Shown here one piece after another: positions 51,080 to 59,967 of a stretch of DNA of 64,000 bases; the stretch's first letter is position 1; each line of letters opens with the position of its first letter. The stretch lies in NCBI GenBank assembly GCA_034519515.1, contig JAXHOK010000031.1, forward strand, positions 1 through 64,000, in the 5' to 3' direction. The DNA is from Arcicella sp034519515. GTDB lineage: Bacteria > Bacteroidota > Bacteroidia > Cytophagales > Spirosomataceae. The position numbers and the translations under genes were made by a program. The notes under the pieces are model-generated. The model did no database searches. It had not been told where the DNA came from and saw nothing but the letters and a program-made list of their open reading frames with translations.

Positions 51080-53572
51080 TTACTTCCCTACAGAAATCAA
51101 ATTCGCAAACAAACGATATGCCCCTGAAACCCCCGCTGGTAATTGTCTAAAAAAAGCATAACCCGTAAAAATATAGTTTCCTTTTCCGTGTTTTGCGTAT
51201 AATAAACCACCATCATTCGCCTTTTCATTGGGGTCATTAGATGATAAGATGGCTTCGTATTTAGCATCCCATTCGTTCGGGAAATATAACCCTCTTTCTT
51301 GAATCCAACCTTCAAAATCTTTACTGGTAATTTTGTTTGGACTGTTCAAAATAATGCTCTCAGGCTTCAAAAATCGAATTTCTGCTTCTTCAACCGTAAC
51401 TCTATTTCTGGAAACCCTAAAAGGGAATGGACCCATACCCCCTTCAATTTTTTGTAAATTATTGTTTACCTGATATTGAACAATCATATTTCCACCTTTT
51501 TCAACGTACTCCATCAATTTTTTCTGGTAAAATTTCAAACGTTCTTCCGTATTGTAAGCACGAACGCCCACTACAATTGCATCAAACTTTGCCAAATCTT
51601 CGCTCAATTCTTTTTCCGTAAGCATCGAAACATTGTAACCAATCTGACGCAAAGCTGATGGCACTTCATCACCTGCCCCTGCAATGTACCCAATGGTTTT
51701 TCCTTTCGTTTTAATATCCAATTTTACCACTTTTGCTTCTGCAACAGGGAACAATGTTTGTGGAGGAATGTGGTCATACGCAACCGTCAAGATTCCTCTA
51801 TCAAAAGTTCCATTCGCAGTTTTGGCAATTGCTTTGATTATTCCCTCCGAATTTTTATCGGTTGGCGTTACTTTAAAAACTACTTTCTGCTCTTGGTATT
51901 TATTGGTTAAATTAAAATCAATGCTCGAAGGGCTTGATTTCCAACCATTTGGTAACTCTAAACTTACACTTCCCAATACGCCAGTTTTGGCTGATTTTAA
52001 ATTTACTTCAACATCTTTGGCTTGATTATCCGCAAAAACATAAACCTTATCGGCAATGTTGACAGTTACTTCTGGACGAATTTCAAAACTACGATACAGT
52101 TCGCCTCTTACTTCGTCAGTGTATTTAAAATTTACGGGAACAGTAAAGGTAAGTGGCTGATTTTCAATTATAAAAGTAAATTCCACTTTCAAATCTGAGA
52201 ATTTTTCGGGCAAACCAATTAATTCCTGATTATCAACTCGATACATTCCTTTTCCTATTTTTTTCTCCGCCAACCAATACGGCTGAGTCAGATTTTGACC
52301 TTTCGGAATTTCAACGGGGAAAGTGATTCTCTGTAATTCATTATTCATCAAATCCACTTTCATGGTCGTATCTTTCGACAATCCCACCAATTTAATTCTA
52401 TTTAAAGTCATCGGAAAATCTGAGCGATTTATGGCTATCGCAGTTATATTCACTTTCTCGCCCGATGCTGCTGAATATTCATTGGGATTTGCCTCAAAAT
52501 ACAATCCTGAACAAGCAATAATAAGATTTTCTAATTCTTTTCTTTTCTGAGTTTTCCAATATTCATCTTCTAAACCATTTACTAAATTTAAGGCTTTTAC
52601 TAACGTTGGAATGATTGCAGAAGGCTTATCAGTATTAAAATTCTTAATAGCATCGCTCACCAAAACCTCAATCGCTTGTCCACCTTTTACCCGATTCCAG
52701 GTAATATCAACGCCATCAAATACATCTTTTTGAGCCTTATCGCCAAATTTATGAACGAAATATTCTGGACGCAAGCCTCTGTTCCGTGGCACGCCAAAAC
52801 CTTGTGATTTATGCTGTGAGCGACTTTCTGCGGCAATTTCATTGTATGATTTTCCTAACAATGGATTAAAACCACCAATTTCAACTTGAATAAAATCGCC
52901 CTCGGCAGGTTTTTGCGAAACTGCTCCAAAATTAAAGGTATTCCAAACCACTCTTTTGGCTTGCCAAGGTTTCACATATTTTAATTGCTCGGGATATTTT
53001 GTGGCATCGCCAGATAATTTAAAAGCCTCCTCTGCCAAAACCGCCGAAGCCGAGTGATTGCCATGACCCGCCCGTGCATCAGGAGGAAAACGACAAATAA
53101 TTACATCAGGGCGGAGGTTTCTAATTCGCCAAACGATGTCGCCCAAAACGGCTTCTTTACCCCAAATTTGGAGTGTTTCTTCGGTATTTTTAGAGAAACC
53201 AAAATCATTAGCACGAGTAAAATACTGCTCAGGACCATCAATATTACGAGCCGCCAAGAGTTCCTGAGTACGGATAAGTCCCAGTAAATCAGATAGTTCT
53301 GAACCAACTAAATTCTGACCGCCATCACCACGAGTTACTGATAAATAAGCAGTTCTAACTTTTCGTTCTTTGGCAAGCCATGAAAGCATTACAGTGTTTT
53401 CATCATCGGGGTGAGCCGCAATGTAAAGAGCAGACCCAATCACATTTAGCTTTTTGAGATTTAATAAAATCTCCCCCGTTGGCATGGGTTTAATAGTCTG
53501 AGAATAAGTAGTTTGGAGGAAAAATAAAGCAAAAATAAGGAGTGGGAAAAAGTGGCTTTTGAGCTTGGACAT
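51080..53572 (-). CDS. Secreted PIG-L family deacetylase
   Basis: This 830-residue protein has a signal peptide (about residues 1-24). The PIG-L/LmbE deacetylase domain has the zinc motif AAHPDDENTVMLSWLAKE near 53 and the later histidine in ARAGHGNHSASA near 167. A long beta-rich middle region (about 350-590) follows. The C-terminal domain (TIGYIAGAGDEVPSALRQIG near 608, then FDAIVVGVRAYN and GGNMIVQYQVN) resembles a class I glutamine amidotransferase-like ThuA/NEW1 fold. Family members remove acetyl groups from N-acetylglucosamine compounds. No T9SS tail is seen, so it is probably periplasmic. Confidence 0.88.
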   Translation of the reverse strand: MSKLKSHFFPLLIFALFFLQTTYSQTIKPMPTGEILLNLKKLNVIGSALYIAAHPDDENTVMLSWLAKERKVRTAYLSVTRGDGGQNLVGSELSDLLGLIRTQELLAARNIDGPEQYFTRANDFGFSKNTEETLQIWGKEAVLGDIVWRIRNLRPDVIICRFPPDARAGHGNHSASAVLAEEAFKLSGDATKYPEQLKYVKPWQAKRVVWNTFNFGAVSQKPAEGDFIQVEIGGFNPLLGKSYNEIAAESRSQHKSQGFGVPRNRGLRPEYFVHKFGDKAQKDVFDGVDITWNRVKGGQAIEVLVSDAIKNFNTDKPSAIIPTLVKALNLVNGLEDEYWKTQKRKELENLIIACSGLYFEANPNEYSAASGEKVNITAIAINRSDFPMTLNRIKLVGLSKDTTMKVDLMNNELQRITFPVEIPKGQNLTQPYWLAEKKIGKGMYRVDNQELIGLPEKFSDLKVEFTFIIENQPLTFTVPVNFKYTDEVRGELYRSFEIRPEVTVNIADKVYVFADNQAKDVEVNLKSAKTGVLGSVSLELPNGWKSSPSSIDFNLTNKYQEQKVVFKVTPTDKNSEGIIKAIAKTANGTFDRGILTVAYDHIPPQTLFPVAEAKVVKLDIKTKGKTIGYIAGAGDEVPSALRQIGYNVSMLTEKELSEDLAKFDAIVVGVRAYNTEERLKFYQKKLMEYVEKGGNMIVQYQVNNNLQKIEGGMGPFPFRVSRNRVTVEEAEIRFLKPESIILNSPNKITSKDFEGWIQERGLYFPNEWDAKYEAILSSNDPNEKANDGGLLYAKHGKGNYIFTGYAFFRQLPAGVSGAYRLFANLISVGK

Positions 53573-53660
53573 AATAAAATTTGTTGATGTTTATTTTAAA
53601 ACAGAATATTGGTACAAATCTAATCAATACTATACAATTAGCTGTGGATTATCGGAAACA

Positions 53661-53755
53661 ATTAGACCACAGATTATACAGATTTAATGGATTCTCACGG
53701 ATTTCTATATTCAATCTGTGCTAATCTGTAAAATCCGTAAAATCTGTGGTCTAAT
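53661..53755. repeat. GATT-type palindrome (CACAGATT subtype)
   Basis: ATTAGACCACAGATT and AATCTGTGGTCTAAT are perfect inverted ends. The left arm repeats GATT about every nine bases and the right arm repeats AATCTGT/AATCCGT with the same step. It separates the AarF and PIG-L genes. Confidence 0.8.
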
Positions 53756-53769
53756 CAAAAATCAATTAT

Positions 53770-55125
53770 CTAATATGCAATCATTGATTTTGCACAAAGC
53801 CACTCGGGACGAGTAGTTGTAACTTTTGCTCTCAACTCGTTCAAAATGGAATATAACCCAAAATAAGTTCTGTTCACATACAGACCGTGTTGTGAGCCTC
53901 TGGCAACTTTTGAAGTTCTCAATTCTTCTAAATTTTGCAATTTTTCGGCGTATTGATACACACTTTCAAAATAATTATCATCGGCAAAATCAAATTCGTC
54001 TACTGAGAATGGTTTTCCTAACAGATAAATCATTTCGGTGAATAATTCGGTAAAGAATACTTCTTCTTTAGGATTGTCAGATTGGGTAATAAATTCTAAT
54101 TTTTTGAAAATATCAACCGTTCTGTCCTTATCTTCCAAGGTATCAAAATTGATTAAGGCAAAATAATTATCGTAGAAAAATTCTGGAATTACCTTGATAC
54201 ATCCAAAGTCAATAACGCCCATTGTCCCGTCTTCACGCATTAAAAAATTACCTGGATGCGGGTCTGCGTGAACTTGGCGAAGCGTATGAATTTGATAGTC
54301 ATAAAAATCCCATAATGATTGCCCTATGTGGTTTCTGACTTCCTGAGAAGGGTTTGTTAATAAAAATTCATTCAAATGAAAGCCTTTTAACCAATCCATT
54401 GTCAAGATTTTATCACTTGAATACTCTGGATAATATTTTGGAAAAAACAAGCCTTCAATGTGCGAACAGGCCTGTGAAATCTCCACGGAACGCTCTAATT
54501 CAAGATTATAATCGGTTTCTTCCAACAACTTCTCACGGACTTCGCCCATGTATCTGTCCACATCTTTTTCATTCAAACCAAACATCGCAATCGCAATCGG
54601 GCGAATCATTTTTAAATCACTACCAATACTTTCTGCCACACCAGGATATTGCACTTTGACCGCTAATTCTTTGCCGTCTTTGGTGGCTTTATGCACCTGC
54701 CCGATTGAGGCAGCATTGGCGGCATTCATATCAAAAGTATCAAAAATTTCTTGGGGAGATTTACCTAATAATTTCCTAAAAGTCTTCACCACCAACGGAC
54801 CCGAAAGGGGAGGGGCAGAATATTGCGACATCGCAAATTTCTCCCGATATGCCCGAGGCAACATTCCCTTGTCCATGCTCAACATTTGCGTAACTTTCAA
54901 GGCAGAACCTTTCATTTCGCTCAATGAAGCATAAATATCGCCCGCATTGTCTTTGTGTAATTCATCTTTGTTGGTTGTTGGGTCGATGAATTTTTTGGCA
55001 TTATATTTTAAATAATTTCCACCTATTTTCACACCAGTCTTCACAAACTGCGTAGCACGTGCCACTTTTGAAGTAGGTATTGAGCTTTGTTCTTTCATTA
55101 TTTTTAGCTGTGGGGGGTGAGGCAT
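53770..55125 (-). CDS. ABC1/AarF (UbiB-like) atypical kinase
   Basis: This 451-residue protein has the UbiB/ADCK pattern. The Ala-rich loop is in NAANAASIGQVHKATKDGKE near residue 130, and the lysine in LAVKVQYPGVAE near 151. The catalytic-loop region is HADPHPGNFLMREDGTMGVI near 292, with DFGCIKVIPEF after it. The usual KxGQ motif reads LKVTQMLSMDKG near 80, so its glycine is replaced by threonine. Relatives support quinone or lipid metabolism. The gene follows a TetR-like regulator on the same strand. Confidence 0.9.
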   Translation of the reverse strand: MPHPPQLKIMKEQSSIPTSKVARATQFVKTGVKIGGNYLKYNAKKFIDPTTNKDELHKDNAGDIYASLSEMKGSALKVTQMLSMDKGMLPRAYREKFAMSQYSAPPLSGPLVVKTFRKLLGKSPQEIFDTFDMNAANAASIGQVHKATKDGKELAVKVQYPGVAESIGSDLKMIRPIAIAMFGLNEKDVDRYMGEVREKLLEETDYNLELERSVEISQACSHIEGLFFPKYYPEYSSDKILTMDWLKGFHLNEFLLTNPSQEVRNHIGQSLWDFYDYQIHTLRQVHADPHPGNFLMREDGTMGVIDFGCIKVIPEFFYDNYFALINFDTLEDKDRTVDIFKKLEFITQSDNPKEEVFFTELFTEMIYLLGKPFSVDEFDFADDNYFESVYQYAEKLQNLEELRTSKVARGSQHGLYVNRTYFGLYSILNELRAKVTTTRPEWLCAKSMIAY

Positions 55126-55194
55126 GAGATTTGAGCGATGAGGAGTGAAATGTAGGTTGTTTACTACTCATTACTCAAACCTCATTGCTCACGT
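55111..55194. repeat. Heptad-repeat hairpin (TGAGNNN/CTCANNN type) touching a stop codon
   Basis: Twelve consecutive 7-base units run without a register break from 55111 to 55194. Left units are TGAGGCA, TGAGATT, TGAGCGA; right units are CTCATTA, CTCAAAC, CTCATTG. The stop codon of the TetR-like gene starts at the next base on the opposite strand. Confidence 0.85.
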
Positions 55195-55827
55195 CTAACG
55201 GTTTTGATACATAAATTTTGCAAAATCAAGGACTGAATCGAGGGCAGTTGAACCCATTAAATCAAACGAAGTGTTTACTGATTTTTCAATCATGGCATCG
55301 GTTTTCTCAAATCCTTTTGATTTATCTTTTACCCAAAAGTCAAGAATCATCAAAAACTGCAACCAAAAAGCATCTGGATAACGATCATCCAAAAATCTGC
55401 GAGGAGTAACTTCCTGACTTTCTTTACCTTCCATCACTAAATCACGAGCATATTCTTTAAAACCGACCTTCAAATCAGTCATAAATACGGGCGTTTTGAG
55501 TTTTCTTTTGTCAATCAATCGCCAAGTTTGGGAAGCATAACTTCTATTATTTTTCATGATTTCTATCCAAGTATAATAGAAAGCCAATAGTTTTTCACGA
55601 ACACTATAATTAGCATAAACCGTGTCACTTTCGATTTTGGTGATGGTTTCTTTCATAAAACCTAACCAAATATCGCTTTCCAATAACTCAAAAGAATTGT
55701 AATGGTCGTAAAACTCTGCTTCTTTCATTTTTAATTTCTTGGTAAACGAATAAACCGATGGTGGCTGTGTTCCGTTTTCAAGAAAGAACTCCATATAGGC
55801 TTGCTTTATCTTTTCTGCTTTCTCCAT
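55195..55827 (-). CDS. TetR/AcrR-like transcriptional regulator
   Basis: The product of about 210 residues has a short helix-turn-helix-like N-terminus (KIKQAYMEFFLENGTQPP, then SVYSFTKKLKMKEAEFYDHY). A long helical ligand-binding region resembles the TetR_C type found beside AarF genes in Bacteroidota. I prefer the ATG at 55827 (MEKAEKIKQ); a frame 15 codons longer is possible. It sits upstream of the AarF kinase gene on the same strand and probably controls it. Confidence 0.75.
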   Translation of the reverse strand: MEKAEKIKQAYMEFFLENGTQPPSVYSFTKKLKMKEAEFYDHYNSFELLESDIWLGFMKETITKIESDTVYANYSVREKLLAFYYTWIEIMKNNRSYASQTWRLIDKRKLKTPVFMTDLKVGFKEYARDLVMEGKESQEVTPRRFLDDRYPDAFWLQFLMILDFWVKDKSKGFEKTDAMIEKSVNTSFDLMGSTALDSVLDFAKFMYQNR

Positions 55828-55924
55828 GTCTTGTGATAAGGATTTGTTGTATTTAGATAACACGTAGTACAAAAACTTTGTTTCTATTTTGAAAGAATTT
55901 ATGGTGTAACTTTGTATTCAGCGG

Positions 55925-56015
55925 TGAGCAATGAGGTGTGAGGCGTGAGCAGTAAGTAGTGAATATTGCTCAAATCTCGTTGTTCAAACCTCATCGCTAA
56001 AACCTCATCGCTAAA
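55925..56015. repeat. Heptad-repeat hairpin reaching an ATG
   Basis: Thirteen consecutive 7-base units (TGAGCAA, TGAGGTG, then complementary ACCTCAT, CGCTAAA) run in one register through the loop and end two bases before the aminotransferase ATG at 56017. Confidence 0.85.
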
Positions 56016-56016
56016 A

Positions 56017-57226
56017 ATGATTACCAATAGAGAACTTTTTTTAAGAAACGTTGCCCAAACTTCTGATTTCCCTCTGTCTTTGGAAATTGAACGGGCAGAA
56101 GGCGTATATATGTACGGCAAAGATGGCAAACAATTCATGGATTTAATATCCGGAATTGGCGTATCAAACGTGGGACATCGACATCCAAAAGTTACGCAAG
56201 CTATTCATAATCAAGTAGATAGATATTTACATTTGATGGTATATGGTGAATATGTGCAATCTCCCCAAGTACTTTTGGCAGAGGCTTTGGTAAAAACATT
56301 GGATAAAGGATGCCGTAAATATCCAGTTATGGATAATGTTTACTTTACCAATTCGGGTACGGAAGCCGTGGAAGGGGCAAATGAAATTAGCCAAACGTTA
56401 TACAGGTCGCCAAGATATAATTTCTTGTGTGAATGCCTATCATGGTGCTACTCAGGGTGCTTTGTCACTTTCGGGAAGTGAAAATTTTAAACGAAATTAT
56501 CGTCCATTGTTACCCCAAATCAAGCAAATTAGACACGGAAATTTTGAGGATATTCAAAAAATCTGTTCTCGAACTGCCGCAGTTTTTATTGAAGTAATTG
56601 CTGGCGAAGCGGGTGTGAGAGTTCCAGATTATGAGTATTTTATTGCACTTAGAAAACAGTGCGATTACACGGGAACGCTACTAATTATTGATGAAATCCA
56701 AACGGGATTCGGACGAACGGGTACATTTTGGGCTTTTGAACAATTTGGTTTCTATCCTGATGTACTACTGTGTGCTAAAGGAATGGGCGGAGGAATGCCG
56801 ATTGGTGCTTTCGTTGCCAATCATAAAATTATGGGCGTTTTTAAGAATAATCCAATCCTGGGACACATCACAACCTTTGGCGGACATCCAGTCAGTGCAG
56901 CGGCTTCATTAGCAACATTGAATGTTATTTATGAAGAAAAATTATTAGAAAACGTAAATTATAAAGCTCAGATTTTCAGAGACTTATTGATTCATCCAAA
57001 AATAAAAGAAGTTAGAAACCAAGGATTAATTATGGCGGTTGAATTTGAAGATTTTGATACGTTAAAACCAATTATTGACCGAGCAATCGAAAAGGGAATC
57101 ATCACTGATTGGTTTTTATTTTGTGATAATTCCATGCGAATTGCTCCGCCTTTGATTATTACCGATGAAGAAATTAGAAAGGCTTGTGGGGTCATTTTGG
57201 AAAGTATAGATTCTTCTGTTTGTTGA
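56017..57226 (+). pseudogene. Class III (acetylornithine/ornithine-type) aminotransferase with one frameshift
   Basis: The N-terminal frame reads MITNRELFLRNVAQTSDF, then DLISGIGVSNVGHRHPKVTQ. The second frame carries KRYTGRQDIISCVNAYHGAT, IIDEIQTGFGRTG, and the PLP lysine in LLCAKGMGGGMPIGAF. They join in the middle of a motif (NSGTEAVEGA followed by MKLAKRY) where one extra A lies at 56379-56381. With that base removed, a protein of about 400 residues of normal family length results. It is a PLP enzyme of the aspartate aminotransferase superfamily; the substrate is uncertain. A sequencing error is as likely as true inactivation. Confidence 0.88.
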
Positions 57227-57386
57227 TTGTCGAACAACTTTTTCGTATAAATCTTAGAAGAACCAATATGGACTCTATCCAAAAAAATCTAAAATCTGAC
57301 ATGGTGCGGTGTTTCGCAATCCAGATTTAGAAATTAGTTGTAAGCGAACTTCCCGAAAGTTATTTCTACTTTCGGGAGGTTTTTTT
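57227..57386 (+). terminator. Aminotransferase gene terminator (CTTCCCGAAAG type)
   Basis: AACTTCCCGAAAGT and ACTTTCGGGAGGTT (57347-57381) form the stem, followed by a T run. Just upstream an imperfect GATT-type hairpin (57286-57333) surrounds a G+C-richer loop. Confidence 0.7.
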
Positions 57387-57458
57387 ATGCTCTTAAAATT
57401 TTCATACATATTTGATAATCACTATATTTAGTCTTCATTCAAACCCAAAATCATCACC

Positions 57459-59078
57459 ATGAAGAAAACCCTTATACTTGCCACACTTTTTGCATTTTCT
57501 TTAAGTATTTATGCCCAAAAGCAACCAGCGAAAGAAACCAAAACTGTTTCAAACCAATTAATAACGGATGCTAAAATTGAAAGTCTCCGAAAAGAAATGT
57601 TGGAAGAAATTGATAAAAAAGCACTATTCACGGCTCAACTCAACGACCAACTTTTTAGTTATTCCGAATTGGGTTTTCAAGAAGTGGAGACCTATAAATT
57701 ATTAACCAATCTTTTGGAAAAAGAAGGATTTACCATCGAAAGAGGTTTATCAGGAATCCCAACAGCTTGGATGGCAAAATGGGGTAGCGGAAAACCCGTT
57801 ATTGCGGTGGGTTCGGATATTGATTGTATTCCGAAAGCCTCGCAAAAACCTGGCGTTGCCTATCACGACCCAATAGTTGAAGGTGCTCCTGGCCACGGTG
57901 AAGGGCATAATTCAGGGCAGGCTTTGAATATCACTGCTGTTTTGACTTTAAAAAAAATCATGGAACGGGAGAAAATTTCGGGTACGCTCATGCTTTGGCC
58001 CGGGGTTGCGGAGGAATTGGTTGGGGCGAAGGCGTATTACGTGCGAGACGGACATTTTAAGGATATTGATGCCTGTATTTTTACCCACGTAAACAGTAAT
58101 CTTTCCGTAAAATGGGGCGATGTGGGCTATAATGGCTTGGTTTCGGTAAAGTTTAACTTTGAGGGAGAAGCCGCCCACGCTGCCATGAATCCGTGGAGAG
58201 GAAAATCCGCTTTGGATGCCGTGGAGTTGATGAATGTGGGTTGGAATTTTAAACGGGAACATTTAGGATTGACACAACGCTCGCACTACGTTATCACCAA
58301 CGGAGGCGACCAGCCCAATGTTGTGCCTTCAAAAGCTCAAGTTTGGTATTATTTCAGAGAAAGAACTTATCCGAAAATTAAGGAATTATTTGAATTTGGG
58401 AAGAAGATTGCGGCAGGTGCTGCCATGATGACTGACACCAAAGTTACGCATGAGGTTGTGGGTTGTGCGTGGCCTGGGCATTTCAATAAACCCATGGCTG
58501 AAAATGCTTTTGAACACATCAAACGGGTGGGTTTGCCCACTTGGTCGGCAGAAGACCAGCTCTTGGCAACTGCTACCCAAAAGGAACTAAATGCCCCCAG
58601 AAAGAACGGATTAGCCATGAAAGTGGATTCTACTACTGAGCCAGGAGCCATAAAAATGGGCGGAGGTTCTGATGATATTGCGGATATTTCTTGGACGATG
58701 CCGACCATTGTGTTGGGTTATCCATCAAATATTCCAGGTTTGCCAGGGCATCATTGGGCAAATGCGATTTCGATGGCAACGCCCATTGCTCACAAGGGAT
58801 GCACTGCGGGGGCAAAAGTGGAGGCTTTAACCTTGTTGGATTTATTCGTAAAACCAGATTTGCTGACCAATGCGTGGAAATATTTCCGTGAAGAGCAAAC
58901 TCAAACCGAAAAATACGAGCCATTAATCGCCCCAAGCGACAAGCCAGCCATTACGATTAACCGAGAAATTATGGAGAAATTTAAGCCTGAACTTCAAAAA
59001 TTTTATTTCGACCCAACGAAATATAAGAGTTATATGGAGCAATTGGGAATTAAATATCCTACGGTTAGGGGGAATTAG
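57459..59078 (+). CDS. M20-family amidohydrolase (AbgB-like), secreted
   Basis: This 539-residue protein has a signal peptide (KKTLILATLFAFSLSIYAQ). The metal-dependent amidohydrolase core has the first site in VAVGSDIDC near residue 115 and GHGEGHNSGQALN near 145. LMLWPGVAEELVGAKAYY near 178 follows, then dimerisation-domain sequence (NFEGEAAHAAMNPWRGKSAL near 230), and GLPGHHWANAIS near 424. Relatives cleave acyl-amino-acid bonds such as p-aminobenzoyl-glutamate or indole acetyl conjugates. Location is probably periplasmic. Substrate unknown. Confidence 0.9.
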   Translation: MKKTLILATLFAFSLSIYAQKQPAKETKTVSNQLITDAKIESLRKEMLEEIDKKALFTAQLNDQLFSYSELGFQEVETYKLLTNLLEKEGFTIERGLSGIPTAWMAKWGSGKPVIAVGSDIDCIPKASQKPGVAYHDPIVEGAPGHGEGHNSGQALNITAVLTLKKIMEREKISGTLMLWPGVAEELVGAKAYYVRDGHFKDIDACIFTHVNSNLSVKWGDVGYNGLVSVKFNFEGEAAHAAMNPWRGKSALDAVELMNVGWNFKREHLGLTQRSHYVITNGGDQPNVVPSKAQVWYYFRERTYPKIKELFEFGKKIAAGAAMMTDTKVTHEVVGCAWPGHFNKPMAENAFEHIKRVGLPTWSAEDQLLATATQKELNAPRKNGLAMKVDSTTEPGAIKMGGGSDDIADISWTMPTIVLGYPSNIPGLPGHHWANAISMATPIAHKGCTAGAKVEALTLLDLFVKPDLLTNAWKYFREEQTQTEKYEPLIAPSDKPAITINREIMEKFKPELQKFYFDPTKYKSYMEQLGIKYPTVRGN

Positions 59079-59086
59079 AGGGGATT

Positions 59087-59123
59087 TTATTCAGAACGAA
59101 GTTTGTGGCTTCGTTCTGAATAA
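59087..59123. terminator. Bidirectional terminator between convergent genes
   Basis: TTATTCAGAACGAAG and CTTCGTTCTGAATAA form a perfect 15-pair stem with a 7-base loop between the M20 and nuclease genes. Confidence 0.85.
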
Positions 59124-59125
59124 AT

Positions 59126-59899
59126 TTATGACTTAGCTTTTGACAGCTGATTTTGGATATCAAGGACAAAATCAATCGTAACTTGATTATATTCAGCAAT
59201 TTCTTCAAGAGTCAATTTTCCTTTCTGTAAAGCAATTTTTATACTTTCAGTTTTAACCTTTTCTATTTTTTTATTTTCATTTTTAACAACCAAAGCATTA
59301 GCAGAAATCGCCATTTCGTAGCCCAATCTTTGTTCTGGGGTCATGGCTTTTTTATCCAATTCTTGAATGGCAACGTTTAACCATTCTTCATCCCAAAATT
59401 GAGGATATTGAATTGGCTTTTTTATTTTATGTAAGTTCTTCATGGTAAAAATCAGTTTGTCCAAATCCGTATGAACGTCTTTTAATTTCTTTTTAAATTT
59501 AGCTAATTCTACTGTAATGAACGTCATTTGGTCATCAATAAGTTCACCTTTTATATTTCTTAATACCGCAATATTATGATAATCAGCTATTTGAGGAAAA
59601 ATATTGGTTGCTAAAATTCCAATACAATAGATTTTAGGTAAGTTATCGAAAGTATATTTTCCCTTCTTTACAAGCGTACTGAAACGATGTAACGAGTAAA
59701 ACTTCATACGTTGGATAAACTCAGGATATTCACTCAATTGCATTTCAACAATAAAATGATTGTTCTTTTCATCTACACAAGATAAATCATAGATACTCCC
59801 TCGACTGTCTATCGTAATTCCCTTTACTTCATTCGTTACAAACGTAACTTCACGAATTGGAATTGGCGAATTAACTAAGGCTTGTAATGCTTTTTTCAA
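59126..59899 (-). CDS. PD-(D/E)XK (Rpn-type) nuclease/transposase family, possibly 5'-truncated
   Basis: This protein of about 257 residues matches the Rpn/PDDEXK_2 family. GITIDSRGSIYDLSCVDEKN with NHFIVEMQLSEYPEFIQRM (about residues 28-67) holds the D...ExQ catalytic core. FYSLHRFSTLVKKGKYTF and PKIYCIGILATNIF follow. The C-terminal helix region ends YNQVTIDFVLDIQNQ. Family members usually start 20-30 residues earlier. Upstream in the same frame a relic of that region is visible (KVTFGNESDTRFLKKAL) but no start codon before a stop at about 59966, so the front is probably lost. Some members act in recombination; here activity is doubtful. Confidence 0.78.
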   Translation of the reverse strand: MKKALQALVNSPIPIREVTFVTNEVKGITIDSRGSIYDLSCVDEKNNHFIVEMQLSEYPEFIQRMKFYSLHRFSTLVKKGKYTFDNLPKIYCIGILATNIFPQIADYHNIAVLRNIKGELIDDQMTFITVELAKFKKKLKDVHTDLDKLIFTMKNLHKIKKPIQYPQFWDEEWLNVAIQELDKKAMTPEQRLGYEMAISANALVVKNENKKIEKVKTESIKIALQKGKLTLEEIAEYNQVTIDFVLDIQNQLSKAKS

Positions 59900-59967
59900 A
59901 AATCTTGTGTCAGACTCATTTCCAAAAGTTACCTTAACAATATGTTCGCAAATTAAATGGCCTTTTG

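Noticed and set aside
55111..56015. Repeat arrays as a CRISPR
   Set aside because: Units are only 7 bases, degenerate, without spacers of constant length, and the arms are mutually complementary; no cas genes are present.
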